Source: Bordetella parapertussis (lineage in GTDB: Bacteria > Pseudomonadota > Gammaproteobacteria > Burkholderiales > SG8-41). From it: a DNA stretch of 41,215 nucleotides. Made by a program: the position numbers and the translations under genes. The notes beneath the pieces were generated by a model, which had not been told where the DNA came from, did no database searches, and saw only the letters and a list, made by a program, of their open reading frames with translations. This document shows positions 1 through 7,172 of this stretch, piece after piece. Numbering within the stretch: the first letter of the stretch is position 1; every line of letters starts with the position of its first letter. The stretch lies in NCBI GenBank assembly GCA_945864585.1, contig CAMBCF010000037.1, forward strand, positions 1 to 41,215. The letters run 5' to 3'.

Positions 1-150
1 ATCGAAGGGATTCGCTGTCGCCACCGCAGGTTGAGGCACACGCGGCTTGCCACCCGTTGCCAGTTCCAGCAGAGCCTCTGCGGCTTCTGCGGGAAGGTGA
101 TCCGCCAGGGCCAGTAGCGTGACCGTAGTCGCCTTCTTCACGTCGGCCAC
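1..150 (-). CDS. Partial CDS, unidentified (runs off left edge)
   Basis: An open frame of 50 codons reads leftward off the window edge from a GTG at 150; a second in-frame GTG lies at 141. The peptide begins MADVKKATTVTLLALADHLP and continues with an Ala/Glu/Leu-rich helix, then a Pro/Val-rich linker. It uses GC-rich codons like its neighbours. An in-frame ATG further upstream (about 187) would make the hairpin at 153-173 coding, which is less likely. The peptide faintly recalls the N-terminal region of some UvrD-type helicases, but this is memory only and no helicase motif is inside the window. Without the rest of the gene it cannot be named. Confidence 0.4.
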   Translation of the reverse strand, partial: MADVKKATTVTLLALADHLPAEAAEALLELATGGKPRVPQPAVATANPFD

Positions 151-152
151 CC

Positions 153-173
153 TAGCCCTCCCCTTGAAGGGGA
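153..173. repeat. Perfect CCCTCCCC hairpin
   Basis: CCCTCCCCTT and AAGGGGAGGG form a perfect 10-bp stem around a single G. It sits between the divergent partial CDS and the acyl-CoA dehydrogenase gene. It lacks a T-tract, so it is better seen as a repeat-type hairpin than a classical terminator. It resembles the CCCTCTCCCCC/GGGGGAGAGGG hairpin at 34604-34631. The rest of 174-340 shows no gene. Confidence 0.6.
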
Positions 174-352
174 GGGAATGTCTCATGAATTGCGAAGCAG
201 TACACTAGTGGCGTGCAGTTCATACTGCTGAATGTGATGAAGCCGCCATCCACTCGGCGGCAACGAAAAGCCCGTCCAAGTCACGGACTGAAAGAGCGTC
301 GCGCAGGATGAGGCGTGCTAGACTTCCTTGTCAGGTTTTAAGGAAACTACAA

Positions 353-1528
353 ATGGATTTCGCACTCAACGAAGAACAAAGCCGCTGGCAAAATGAAGCC
401 CGCCATTTCGCCCGGGAAGTGCTGCTGCCCGCCTCACTCAAGCGCGACCAGATCGAAGGTGGCCGCGAGCCGTGGGACTGGGAGATTATCAAAGCCGGTT
501 CCAAAATCGGCTTTCGCACCTTTACCGTACCCAAAGACCTGGGCGGCATCGGCGCGGATTTCGTCACGCAGGGCATCGTGATGGCGGAACTGGCCAAGGG
601 CGACAGCGCGATGTCCAAAGCCTTCAGCCAGAACTGGAAATGGAGCCACCTGATCGCGGAGTTTTGCACCAAGGATCAGAAGGATCGCTTTCTTAAGCCG
701 TTTCTCGCCGACGACACCTATGTCATCGGCTCGGCCAGCACTGAGCCGAACTCGGGCTCCGACAACCGCTATCCGCCGGCGGACGTCAGCTCGGGCTTTC
801 ACGTCAAGGCCGAGCGCAAGGGCGACGAGTGGATACTCAACGGCGAAAAAACCTTCATCGCCAACGGTTCGGTGGGCAAACTGTTTTTTGTGAATGCGCG
901 CTCCGATACCAGCGTGGTGGCGCGCGAAGGCACCACCGTGTTCATGGTGCCGCTGGGCACACCGGGCTTTCGCATCGGCAAGGTGTTCAACAAGGCCGGC
1001 TGGCGCTTTTACCAAAACGCCGAACTCATATTCGAGAACGCGCGCGTGCCGCACGCCAACGTGGTGGGTGAGCCGCACAAGGGACAAAAAGTGCGCAGCG
1101 GCGTGGCCGCCGAATTCAGCGATTTCGAACTCGCCGCCAACGCCCTCGGCATCTGCGACGCGGCGACCGAATACGCGATGCAGTTCGCCAAAAAAGAAAA
1201 ACGCGCCGGCAAAGCGTTATGGGATCATCAACTGGTGCAACTCAATATTCACCAAATGCACATGCTCACCGAAACACTGCGCTCATACGTGATGCGCACC
1301 GCGTGGGATATGGATACCAAAGTGCACGGTTCGCTAAGCCCGGTGCTGGTGATGGCCTACGCTTCCGACGTACTGCAAAAAGTCACACGCCTGAATATGC
1401 AGGTGCAAGGCACGCACGGCGGCATGATGGACGCGATGACCCAGAAGCTGGTGCGCGACAGCATCATCTGGACCCACCTTGCCGGCGACAACACGCAGCG
1501 CCTCAAGGCTGTGCGACGAATGAAATAG
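353..1528 (+). CDS. Acyl-CoA dehydrogenase family protein
   Basis: A 391-residue flavoprotein of the acyl-CoA dehydrogenase family, which makes an alpha,beta double bond in an acyl-CoA and passes electrons to ETF. The N-terminal helical domain, the middle beta-domain (motif ASTEPNSGSD near residues 131-140, then the NGEKTFIANGS segment) and the C-terminal helical domain are all present. The ATG at 353 is preferred over the upstream ATG at 308 because AAGGA lies about 8 bases before it and homology starts at MDFALNEEQ. The usual C-terminal YEGT segment with the catalytic Glu is replaced by WTHLAGDNTQ. A Glu in FSDFELAANALG aligns with the alternative base of isovaleryl-CoA-type enzymes. The substrate is unknown. 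The gene stands alone and converges on a decayed gene. Confidence 0.88.
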   Translation: MDFALNEEQSRWQNEARHFAREVLLPASLKRDQIEGGREPWDWEIIKAGSKIGFRTFTVPKDLGGIGADFVTQGIVMAELAKGDSAMSKAFSQNWKWSHLIAEFCTKDQKDRFLKPFLADDTYVIGSASTEPNSGSDNRYPPADVSSGFHVKAERKGDEWILNGEKTFIANGSVGKLFFVNARSDTSVVAREGTTVFMVPLGTPGFRIGKVFNKAGWRFYQNAELIFENARVPHANVVGEPHKGQKVRSGVAAEFSDFELAANALGICDAATEYAMQFAKKEKRAGKALWDHQLVQLNIHQMHMLTETLRSYVMRTAWDMDTKVHGSLSPVLVMAYASDVLQKVTRLNMQVQGTHGGMMDAMTQKLVRDSIIWTHLAGDNTQRLKAVRRMK

Positions 1529-1591
1529 TTAGCCTGGTTGAAGCCCCTTTTGCACAGCGGTCTGGCGCAGCGGCGTTCAATCCCGCGCGTG

Positions 1592-2074
1592 TTAAGTCCC
1601 GCGACCCCACAGCCCGCAATAACGCCGCAGCACAAACTGCAAGCTGCCTTCGTCGCCGGGCCAGCTCGCGTATTTCGGTAACTTCAACTTTTTCTCAACC
1701 GGCTCCCAGCACTTGCCTTGCTGCGCTTCGGCTTTGACCGCGGCCGACGCGTCCTGCAGCAGCGTGAGCAGATTCTGCACGTCCATCTTGGTGCCCAGCC
1801 TTCCACCGACGCCGGGATGGCCGGGGATCAGCCGCTCCCACTCCATCGCGTGCAGTTTTTGCAGGAACTCCTCCCACTCGATTGGATAGGAGTCGATCAT
1901 GCCGCGCCCTGGAAACTGCCCGACAGGAACGGTATCGACAGCGAAAATAATTTTCTCCTTCGGCAGCCGGATGACCGCCGTGGTGTCGCCGTGATTGAGG
2001 CCCATATGATGAAATCGGATATCGTGAAATACACCCAGTTGGTCAAAGAGGCTCGCATCCGCGAGAATTGAGGC
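1592..2074 (-). pseudogene. MBL-fold metallo-hydrolase, 5'-truncated
   Basis: The readable frame keeps the C-terminal part of a metallo-beta-lactamase-fold protein: HHMGLNHGDTTAV, then LPKEKIIFAVDTVPVGQFPG, IPGHPGVGG and the C-terminal RRYCGLWGRG. The later metal-binding histidines (NHGD, PGHPG) are present. The N-terminal half with the HxHxDH motif is absent: the frame closes at a TGA at 2075-2077 and unrelated sequence follows. An internal ATG at 2005 could start a 137-residue peptide, but it would lack the main zinc site. This is a decayed fragment whose missing part was probably lost when the neighbouring GxxExxY gene or repeat sequence came in. Confidence 0.65.
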
Positions 2075-2104
2075 TCATCCACCCGTAAATCTTGGCCAGA
2101 CATC

Positions 2105-2497
2105 ATGTAACACGAGGAACTGACAGAAAAGATCATTGGATGTGCGATGACTGTCCATCGCGCCTTGGGACCGGGCTTTCTCGAATCCGTTTATCAGAAT
2201 GCGCTTGCTCACGAGTTGCGAAAGGCGGACCTTGTAGTCGAATGTGAGCGGAAGATTCAAGTGATCTATGACGAGATTATTGTTGGCGATTTTTCAGCCG
2301 ATATGCTCATTCAAAGGGCAGTCCTCGTTGAGAACAAGGCTGTACGGGCACTCGTTCCGGCTCATTAGTTGCAGTTGGTCAACTATCTGACAGCTACCGG
2401 GATTGAAATCGGCCTGCTGTTTAACTTCGGCTGTGAGCGTCTCGAATTCAGGCGCAAAACCCGCACCTACCGACCCAAGGAAACGCGACAGGATTAA
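2105..2497 (+). pseudogene. GxxExxY family gene with two nonsense codons
   Basis: The frame encodes a nearly complete GxxExxY protein (PDDEXK-like fold, function not established): HEELTEKIIGCAMTVHRALG, the family signature GPGFLESVY, then CERKIQVIYD, the VENKAVRAL segment, and after a stop QLVNYLTATGIEIGLLFNFG. The ATG at 2105 is followed directly by TAA (2108-2110), where relatives have a sense codon. A TAG at 2366-2368 splits the gene where relatives read a Glu-type codon. Both stops are single-base changes away from a sense codon. The frame ends naturally at TAA 2495-2497. A shortened product from the internal ATG at 2147 would lack the C-terminal third. Confidence 0.75.
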
Positions 2498-2508
2498 CAG
2501 GAGAGTAA

Positions 2509-2551
2509 ACAGGATAAGGGCAGATGACATGCGCCCTTGTTCTTATCCTGT
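2509..2551. repeat. Inverted repeat between convergent genes
   Basis: ACAGGATAAG (2509-2518) pairs with CTTATCCTGT (2542-2551), with a nested GGGC/GCCC pairing. The left arm is the last unit of an ACAGGATTA / ACAGGAGAG / ACAGGATAA short repeat series starting near 2488. It sits between the end of the GxxExxY pseudogene and the stop of the leftward Bug gene and could serve as a bidirectional terminator, though a T-tract is missing. Confidence 0.45.
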
Positions 2552-2563
2552 CCCGGATGAACC

Positions 2564-3529
2564 CTATTTCGCCATCCCCAGCGCAATCAGCGTGCGCCGG
2601 TAAGCCTCGAGTTCCCGTTCCAGAAACGCCGGCAGTTCGCGGTGGCCGATGATACCGACGGTCCAGAAATTAAAATCGACGGCCTTTTTTACCTCGTCGC
2701 TTGTCATCACGCTGGTCAGCGCCTGGTCCCAGAATGCGAGTTGCGCGGCATCCATTCCGCGCGATCCGAAGATGGTGTAGAACACGTTAGCGGTGACATC
2801 GACCCCTTGTTCGCGCATGGTGGGCACGTTGGCGAGTATGCCGCCATGCCGCCGCGGACCGGCGACACCGAGAAAGCGCAGCTTGCCCGACTGGGTAAGT
2901 TGCATCGCGCTGCCGGGGCTTTGCACACCGATATCAAGATGCCCGCCCGCCACTTGTATCGCGGTATCGGTGCCGGAGTTAAACACCACGACTTTGATTT
3001 TGGTGGGATCGGCGCCCGCCAGGCGCGCAACCTCCGCCACGGAAATATGAATCGGGTTGCCGGCCGCAGTCGAGATGCCAAACGACAGCGACGCCGGGTC
3101 CTTACGCAAACGCTCGACAATGTCGCGCGCACTGGTAATCGGCGAATCGGCGCGCACGAAATACATCTGAAACTCGTCGAGCAACTTGATGATGGGCGAC
3201 AACTCGCGCGGTGTCACCGTGCCGCGTCCGGCGGCAAGGGTGGTCAGCCAGCTTGACGACGCAAGCCCCAGGTAATGCGGATTGCCGCTATGCGTGTTGA
3301 GATAAGCGAACGCGACGGTCTGGCCGCCGCCGGGCTTGTTGACGACGTTGACCGGGGTACTAACCCGGCCCTCCTGCAACAGGCGTTGCAGTGTGCGGCC
3401 GATGCGGTCGTTGGCGCCGCCGGGCGCAGCACCGACGATGAGCTCGACGGGTTTGTCGGGCTTCCACGAGGGCGATTGCGCAGCGCTGAGCAGCGGCATC
3501 AACAGTAGCAGGGTGAGTAAGGTTTTCAT
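2564..3529 (-). CDS. Bug/TctC-family tripartite tricarboxylate transporter receptor
   Basis: A 321-residue periplasmic solute-binding protein of the Bug family. The ATG at 3529 gives a clean signal peptide (MKTLLTLLLLMPLLSAAQS); the in-frame ATG at 3562 would overlap the upstream gene and spoil it. The mature protein opens with KPVELIVGAAPGGANDRIGR, the Bug loop that contacts the carboxylate ligand, and later has PTMREQGVDV. It follows the leuD-like gene by 11 bases, so it is the last gene of the CMD-leuC-leuD operon, and its ligand is likely the substrate of those enzymes. No TctA/TctB membrane subunits are present. Ligand identity cannot be read from sequence. Confidence 0.88.
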   Translation of the reverse strand: MKTLLTLLLLMPLLSAAQSPSWKPDKPVELIVGAAPGGANDRIGRTLQRLLQEGRVSTPVNVVNKPGGGQTVAFAYLNTHSGNPHYLGLASSSWLTTLAAGRGTVTPRELSPIIKLLDEFQMYFVRADSPITSARDIVERLRKDPASLSFGISTAAGNPIHISVAEVARLAGADPTKIKVVVFNSGTDTAIQVAGGHLDIGVQSPGSAMQLTQSGKLRFLGVAGPRRHGGILANVPTMREQGVDVTANVFYTIFGSRGMDAAQLAFWDQALTSVMTSDEVKKAVDFNFWTVGIIGHRELPAFLERELEAYRRTLIALGMAK

Positions 3530-3540
3530 CGCGTTTCCGG

Positions 3541-4167
3541 TTAAATCATGTGTGCAAGCCACGGCATGTCCCTGCGGTATTGTGCCTCGAATGCTTCAAT
3601 CTGTGTCAGATGTTGCAGCGTCACGCCTACATCGTCGAGGCCCTTTAGCAGCCGCTCCTTGCGCGTGGCGTCGATGTCGAAGGTGTGTGTCGACCCGTCG
3701 GGTGCGATAACGAGTTGATGGGGCAGATCAACCGTCATGCAGGCGCCCGGTGTAGCCTGCAACTGCGCGATCAGACCGCTGATGACCGAGGGCGGCAGCA
3801 CAATCGTCAGCACGCCGTTTTGCAGACAATTGCCGCGATACACATCACCGAAGCTCGCGCCGATCAACGCGCGCACGCCGAAATCGAGTGTGGCGTAGGC
3901 CGCGCTTTCGCGCGAGGAGCCGCAGCCGAAATCGGGGCCGGTGACCAACAAGCCGGCGTTTTGATAGGCAGGCTGATTGAGTATGAATTCAGGCCGCAGG
4001 TGCTGGTGTTCATCAAAACGCAGATCGTGCAGGAACACCCGCGCGTAGTCGCTGTGGCCGGGGCGGCGCGGCAGGCGCTGAAAACGCCCGGGCACAATCA
4101 TGCCGGTGTCGATCTTGGCGATATCGAGGGGGGCGGCAACGGCGGTGAGGGTGGTAAAGGGTTGCAT
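3541..4167 (-). CDS. leuD: LeuD-like aconitase-family small subunit
   Basis: A 208-residue small (swivel-domain) subunit of an isopropylmalate dehydratase-type enzyme. Hallmarks are DIAKIDTGMIVPGRF near residues 15-29 and the substrate-binding loop GPDFGCGSSRESAAYA near residues 77-92. It should pair with the LeuC-like subunit encoded upstream to hydrate/dehydrate a substituted malate. Length fits the family (about 200). The two genes are separated by 149 bases that hold a hairpin repeat. No leuA or leuB lies nearby; the partners are a CMD-like protein and a Bug receptor. A catabolic paralogue (for example a dimethylmalate or citraconate hydratase type) is therefore as plausible as leucine synthesis. 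Confidence 0.82.
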   Translation of the reverse strand: MQPFTTLTAVAAPLDIAKIDTGMIVPGRFQRLPRRPGHSDYARVFLHDLRFDEHQHLRPEFILNQPAYQNAGLLVTGPDFGCGSSRESAAYATLDFGVRALIGASFGDVYRGNCLQNGVLTIVLPPSVISGLIAQLQATPGACMTVDLPHQLVIAPDGSTHTFDIDATRKERLLKGLDDVGVTLQHLTQIEAFEAQYRRDMPWLAHMI

Positions 4168-4189
4168 GGCCTAAACGGTCCGCAAAGTT

Positions 4190-4298
4190 TCACCGCAGAG
4201 GCGCAAAGACGCAGAGAATTGCCGCGGAGAAAACCCAACACAAAGATCGCTTTCGAACTTCTCTGCGTAACCTCTGCGTCTCCGCGCCTCTGCGGTGA
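4190..4298. repeat. CACCGCAGAGGCGCA-type dyad repeat
   Basis: The left arm at 4190-4217 begins CACCGCAGAGGCGCAAAG and ends CGCAGAGAA. The right arm at 4259-4298 begins TTCTCTGCGTAACC and ends GCGCCTCTGCGGTGA. The arms are imperfect inverted copies separated by about 40 bases, so the transcript would fold into a long hairpin between leuC and leuD. A lone left arm occurs at 7155-7172 and a diverged relative at 35943-36014. Confidence 0.7.
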
Positions 4299-4316
4299 GT
4301 TTGTAAGTATTTGTTT

Positions 4317-5738
4317 TTAATATATTTTTCTGATGTCGGTTAACCGCCCGGTAAGCGCCGCCGCTGCCGCCATCGCCGGACTCATGATATGCGTGAGCGC
4401 GCCCGGTCCCTGGCGGCCTTCGAAATTGCGGTTGGTGGTTGAGGCGCAGCGTTGTCCGGCGGCGACCAGATCGCCATTCGATCCGCCGCACATCGAGCAA
4501 CTGGCGTCGCGCCACTCGAACCCGGCGGCCAAAAATATTTGATCGATGCCTTCGCTTTCGGCTTGCCGTTTGACAGCGCCTGATCCGGGCACCACCATGG
4601 CGGGAACTACAGCCTTGCGGCCTTGCACCACGGCGGCCGCTGCGCGCAAATCCTCGATGCGCGCATTGGTACAGGAGCCGATGAACACGCGATTCACAGC
4701 AATGCTTGCGAGCGGCGTGCCGGGCGCGAGCTTCATGTAGTGCAGGGCGCGCCGGATGCGCCCGCGTTTATCGGCATCAGCTATCGCGGCGGGGTCCGGC
4801 ACCGTGCCGCTGATCGGCGATGAATCTTCCGGGCTGGTGCCCCAACTTACCATCGGCGCCAGTTCAGCGGCGTGCAATGCGAGTTCGCGGTCAAAACGCG
4901 CATCCGCATCAGAGGGCAAGCTTCTCCAATAGGCCAGCGCGCGCTCCCAGTCGGCGCCTGCCGGGGCCAGCGGCCGGCCCTGCAGATAGTTGAACGTGGT
5001 GTCGTCGGGCGCGATCATGCCGATGCGCGCACCGGCCTCGATCGACATATTGCAGATGGTCATGCGGCTTTCGATGGACATGTTGCGGATGGTAGAGCCC
5101 GCATACTCGACGGCGTGGCCTGCCGCGCCGCCGATGCCGATGCGCGCAATCACCGACAGAATAACGTCTTTGGCGGTGACATGCGCGGGCAGTGCGCCAT
5201 CGATAACAATGCGCATGGTCTTCGGTTTTTTCAACCACAAGGTTTGCGTTGCCAGCACGTGGCGCAACTGGTTGGATTGCCCGATGGGTATGGGCAAGGC
5301 GCCCAGCGCGCCGTGCGTCGCAGTATGCGAATCGCAACAGGCTATCAGCAGCCCCGGCTGCGTCCAACCCAGCTCCGGGCCCACCACGTGAATAATGCCC
5401 TGTCGCACATGGTGCACACCGTAGTGCTCGATGCCGAATTCGCGCGTATTTTCATCCAGCAGTTCAACCACGCGCCGGATTTCAACATTGGCGATGCTGG
5501 CGGGCGCGGTGGCGCGGTGGGTGGACGGCAGGTAATGGTCCGTCAGCGCCAGCGTTTGCTTCGGCTTGCGCACTCTGTGGCCTTCGCTACGCATCTGATC
5601 GAAGGCGAGAAAGGTGCCGCCTTCATGCAGCAGATTGCGGTCCACGAACAGCAGTTCCTCGCCGCCGGCTGCGCTACCATCGGCGATGATGACATGCCGC
5701 GCCCACACGCGCTCAAACAGTGATAGCGGAAGATGCAT
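4317..5738 (-). CDS. leuC: LeuC-like aconitase-family large subunit
   Basis: A 473-residue [4Fe-4S] dehydratase subunit of the isopropylmalate isomerase type. The three cluster-binding cysteines are visible: Cys356 in GSCTNAR and Cys414/Cys417 in CSMCGG, followed by the CASTTNRNFEGRQG signature. DSHTATHGALGALP (136-149) is the substrate-site segment. The size fits the family (about 466). It begins 6 bases after the CMD-like gene and is followed by the LeuD-like subunit. In the cysteine loop GGSNGD stands where classical LeuC proteins have LAMNPD-like residues, which suggests a divergent clade. The absence of leuA/leuB and the neighbours favour a catabolic role, but this is inference. Confidence 0.83.
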   Translation of the reverse strand: MHLPLSLFERVWARHVIIADGSAAGGEELLFVDRNLLHEGGTFLAFDQMRSEGHRVRKPKQTLALTDHYLPSTHRATAPASIANVEIRRVVELLDENTREFGIEHYGVHHVRQGIIHVVGPELGWTQPGLLIACCDSHTATHGALGALPIPIGQSNQLRHVLATQTLWLKKPKTMRIVIDGALPAHVTAKDVILSVIARIGIGGAAGHAVEYAGSTIRNMSIESRMTICNMSIEAGARIGMIAPDDTTFNYLQGRPLAPAGADWERALAYWRSLPSDADARFDRELALHAAELAPMVSWGTSPEDSSPISGTVPDPAAIADADKRGRIRRALHYMKLAPGTPLASIAVNRVFIGSCTNARIEDLRAAAAVVQGRKAVVPAMVVPGSGAVKRQAESEGIDQIFLAAGFEWRDASCSMCGGSNGDLVAAGQRCASTTNRNFEGRQGPGALTHIMSPAMAAAAALTGRLTDIRKIY

Positions 5739-5744
5739 TGCGGA

Positions 5745-6134
5745 TTATTTTGCCTTCTCTTTTTCCATGTCCGCAAAAGCTTCCTTCGCCCAGCGGAAGG
5801 CTTCGATGCCCGCCGGCACGCCCGCATAGCAGGCGATTTGCAACAACACTTCCTTGATTTCGTCCTGCGTGACACCGTTGCCGAACGAGCGCTTCACGTG
5901 CAGCTTGAATTCATGCTGGCGGTTAAACGCCGCGAGCAGGCCGATATTGAGCAGACTGCGCGTCTTGCGCGGCAGCCCGGGGCGGCTCCAGATCATGCCC
6001 CACGCGGTTTCGGTGGCGTATTCCTGCATCGCCATGCTGAATTCATCGACATTTTGCATCGACTTGTCGACATACTCGGCGCCGAGCACTTCGCGGCGGA
6101 TGGTGATGCCTTTGTTGAATAGTTCGCTTGCCAT
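5745..6134 (-). CDS. Carboxymuconolactone decarboxylase family protein
   Basis: A 129-residue all-helical protein of the AhpD-like CMD family. The diagnostic stretch is FNRQHEFKLHVKRSFGNGVT (about residues 69-88), followed by QDEIKEVLLQIACYAGVPAG. This matches the PcaC type rather than the CxxC peroxidase type. PcaC decarboxylates gamma-carboxymuconolactone in protocatechuate breakdown, but no other pca gene is near. It is the first gene of the leftward operon, 6 bases before leuC. It may act on a related oxo- or lactone acid. The upstream gap 6135-6229 must hold divergent promoters for this operon and the patatin gene; GGGAACC lies just before its start. Confidence 0.85.
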   Translation of the reverse strand: MASELFNKGITIRREVLGAEYVDKSMQNVDEFSMAMQEYATETAWGMIWSRPGLPRKTRSLLNIGLLAAFNRQHEFKLHVKRSFGNGVTQDEIKEVLLQIACYAGVPAGIEAFRWAKEAFADMEKEKAK

Positions 6135-6229
6135 AATGGTTCCCTTGAATAATTGTTACGATACGATACGAGGCGGGTGGCTATCTATAGCTTAAACTTG
6201 TGCATTGTTATCAGGACACTACCGGCATC

Positions 6230-7114
6230 ATGAAACGTATTGCCAAACCCGCTGCAAAACGCTGCGCCCTCATTTTACTCTCGGCAGTGCTCGCAGGTTG
6301 TGCGCTTGCGCCCGCCAACCATGCCGGCGGTGACGCGCCGCGCCACGCCGCTATCGTGCCGCTGAAAGCCCAGCGTCCGGTGCTCGGTCTGGTGCTCGGC
6401 GCCGGCGGCGCGCGCGGCTTTGCCCATGTCGGCGTGATCAAGGCGCTGGAAGCGGCGGGCCTCGCAGCCGATGTGGTGGTGGGCGCGAGTTCCGGAGCGC
6501 TGGTAGCGTCGTTTTACGCGGGCGGCATGAACGCGCGCACGCTGGAAGCAATGGCGCTGGCGCTGGAGGACCAGGATCTTTTCGACTTTACGCTGTTTGG
6601 TCCGGGCAGGGTTGAGGGCAGACGATTGCAGAATTTCGTCAATCACACGCTGGACGGGCGTCTGATCGAAGCACTGGAAAAACCTTTTGCAGCGGTGGCG
6701 GCGGAACGCGACAGCGGCCGCATGGCGGTGTTTAATCGCGGCAACACCGGCATCGCCGTGCGCGCGTCGGCGAGCGTGCCCAAGGTTTTCTGGCCGGTAA
6801 TAATCCATGGCCACTCGTATGTGGATGGCGGCGTTGCAAGCCGTGTGCCGGTGTCGCTGGCGCGTGAAATGGGCGCGGATGTGGTCGTTGCAGTGGACAT
6901 CTCGCGCCGCCCGGCCGATGAAGCGGATGCCGCCGACGTGGTGATTCGCCCGGTGACGGTGCGCTCGCGCATCGATGATTTTCAGCACCGTCTGGCGAAT
7001 ATCGCGGCGGGTGAGGCGGCCGCGCGCGCGGCGATCGAGCAGATACGCAGCCGCCTGGCAGCGGTGGCGGAGCGTAAGGCTGAAGGACAAGGGCGTGAAC
7101 GGGTGAACCGGTGA
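6230..7114 (+). CDS. Patatin-like phospholipase lipoprotein
   Basis: A 294-residue patatin-family lipid acyl hydrolase with a lipoprotein signal: a basic start, a hydrophobic run, and the lipobox LAGC. The enzyme motifs are in order: the glycine-rich oxyanion loop LGAGGARGFAHVG, the nucleophile elbow GASSG (GxSxG), and the catalytic Asp in DGGVASRVP. It is probably an inner- or outer-membrane anchored RssA/NTE-like esterase. The ATG at 6230 is chosen because it gives the lipoprotein signal directly; an upstream ATG at 6200 adds 10 unconvincing residues. The last codons and the stop lie within a GTGAACNG tandem repeat, so its C-terminal tail (GRERVNR) appears to be repeat-derived. Confidence 0.87.
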   Translation: MKRIAKPAAKRCALILLSAVLAGCALAPANHAGGDAPRHAAIVPLKAQRPVLGLVLGAGGARGFAHVGVIKALEAAGLAADVVVGASSGALVASFYAGGMNARTLEAMALALEDQDLFDFTLFGPGRVEGRRLQNFVNHTLDGRLIEALEKPFAAVAAERDSGRMAVFNRGNTGIAVRASASVPKVFWPVIIHGHSYVDGGVASRVPVSLAREMGADVVVAVDISRRPADEADAADVVIRPVTVRSRIDDFQHRLANIAAGEAAARAAIEQIRSRLAAVAERKAEGQGRERVNR

Positions 7115-7120
7115 ATGGGT
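7094..7120. repeat. GTGAANNN octad repeat overlapping a stop codon
   Basis: Three units GTGAACGG, GTGAACCG and GTGAATGG, then GTG, in tandem. The patatin gene's stop codon is the TGA of the third unit. This belongs to the same family as the arrays at 13302, 15602, 30490, 34573 and 36453. No inverted partner follows here. Confidence 0.6.
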
Positions 7121-7154
7121 GTATCCCATCGCAGCACAGGGTCAAATTTAAAGC

Positions 7155-7172
7155 ATCACCGCAGAGGCGCAG
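7155..7172. repeat. Solo arm of the CACCGCAGAGGCGCA repeat
   Basis: TCACCGCAGAGGCGCAGG matches the left arm of the leuC-leuD spacer repeat at 4190. The opposite arm is not seen. It overlaps the 3' end of the PAS-GGDEF-EAL pseudogene, so the gene's natural C-terminus may have been replaced by repeat sequence. Confidence 0.5.

Noticed and set aside
331-1087. Long open frames antisense to the acyl-CoA dehydrogenase
   Set aside because: They mirror the codon structure of the real gene in GC-rich DNA and encode low-complexity Arg/His/Ala-rich peptides without family features.
4190-4298. CRISPR-like array in the leuC-leuD spacer
   Set aside because: The repeated GCAGAGG units form one inverted pair; there are no regularly spaced direct repeats with unique spacers and no cas genes.
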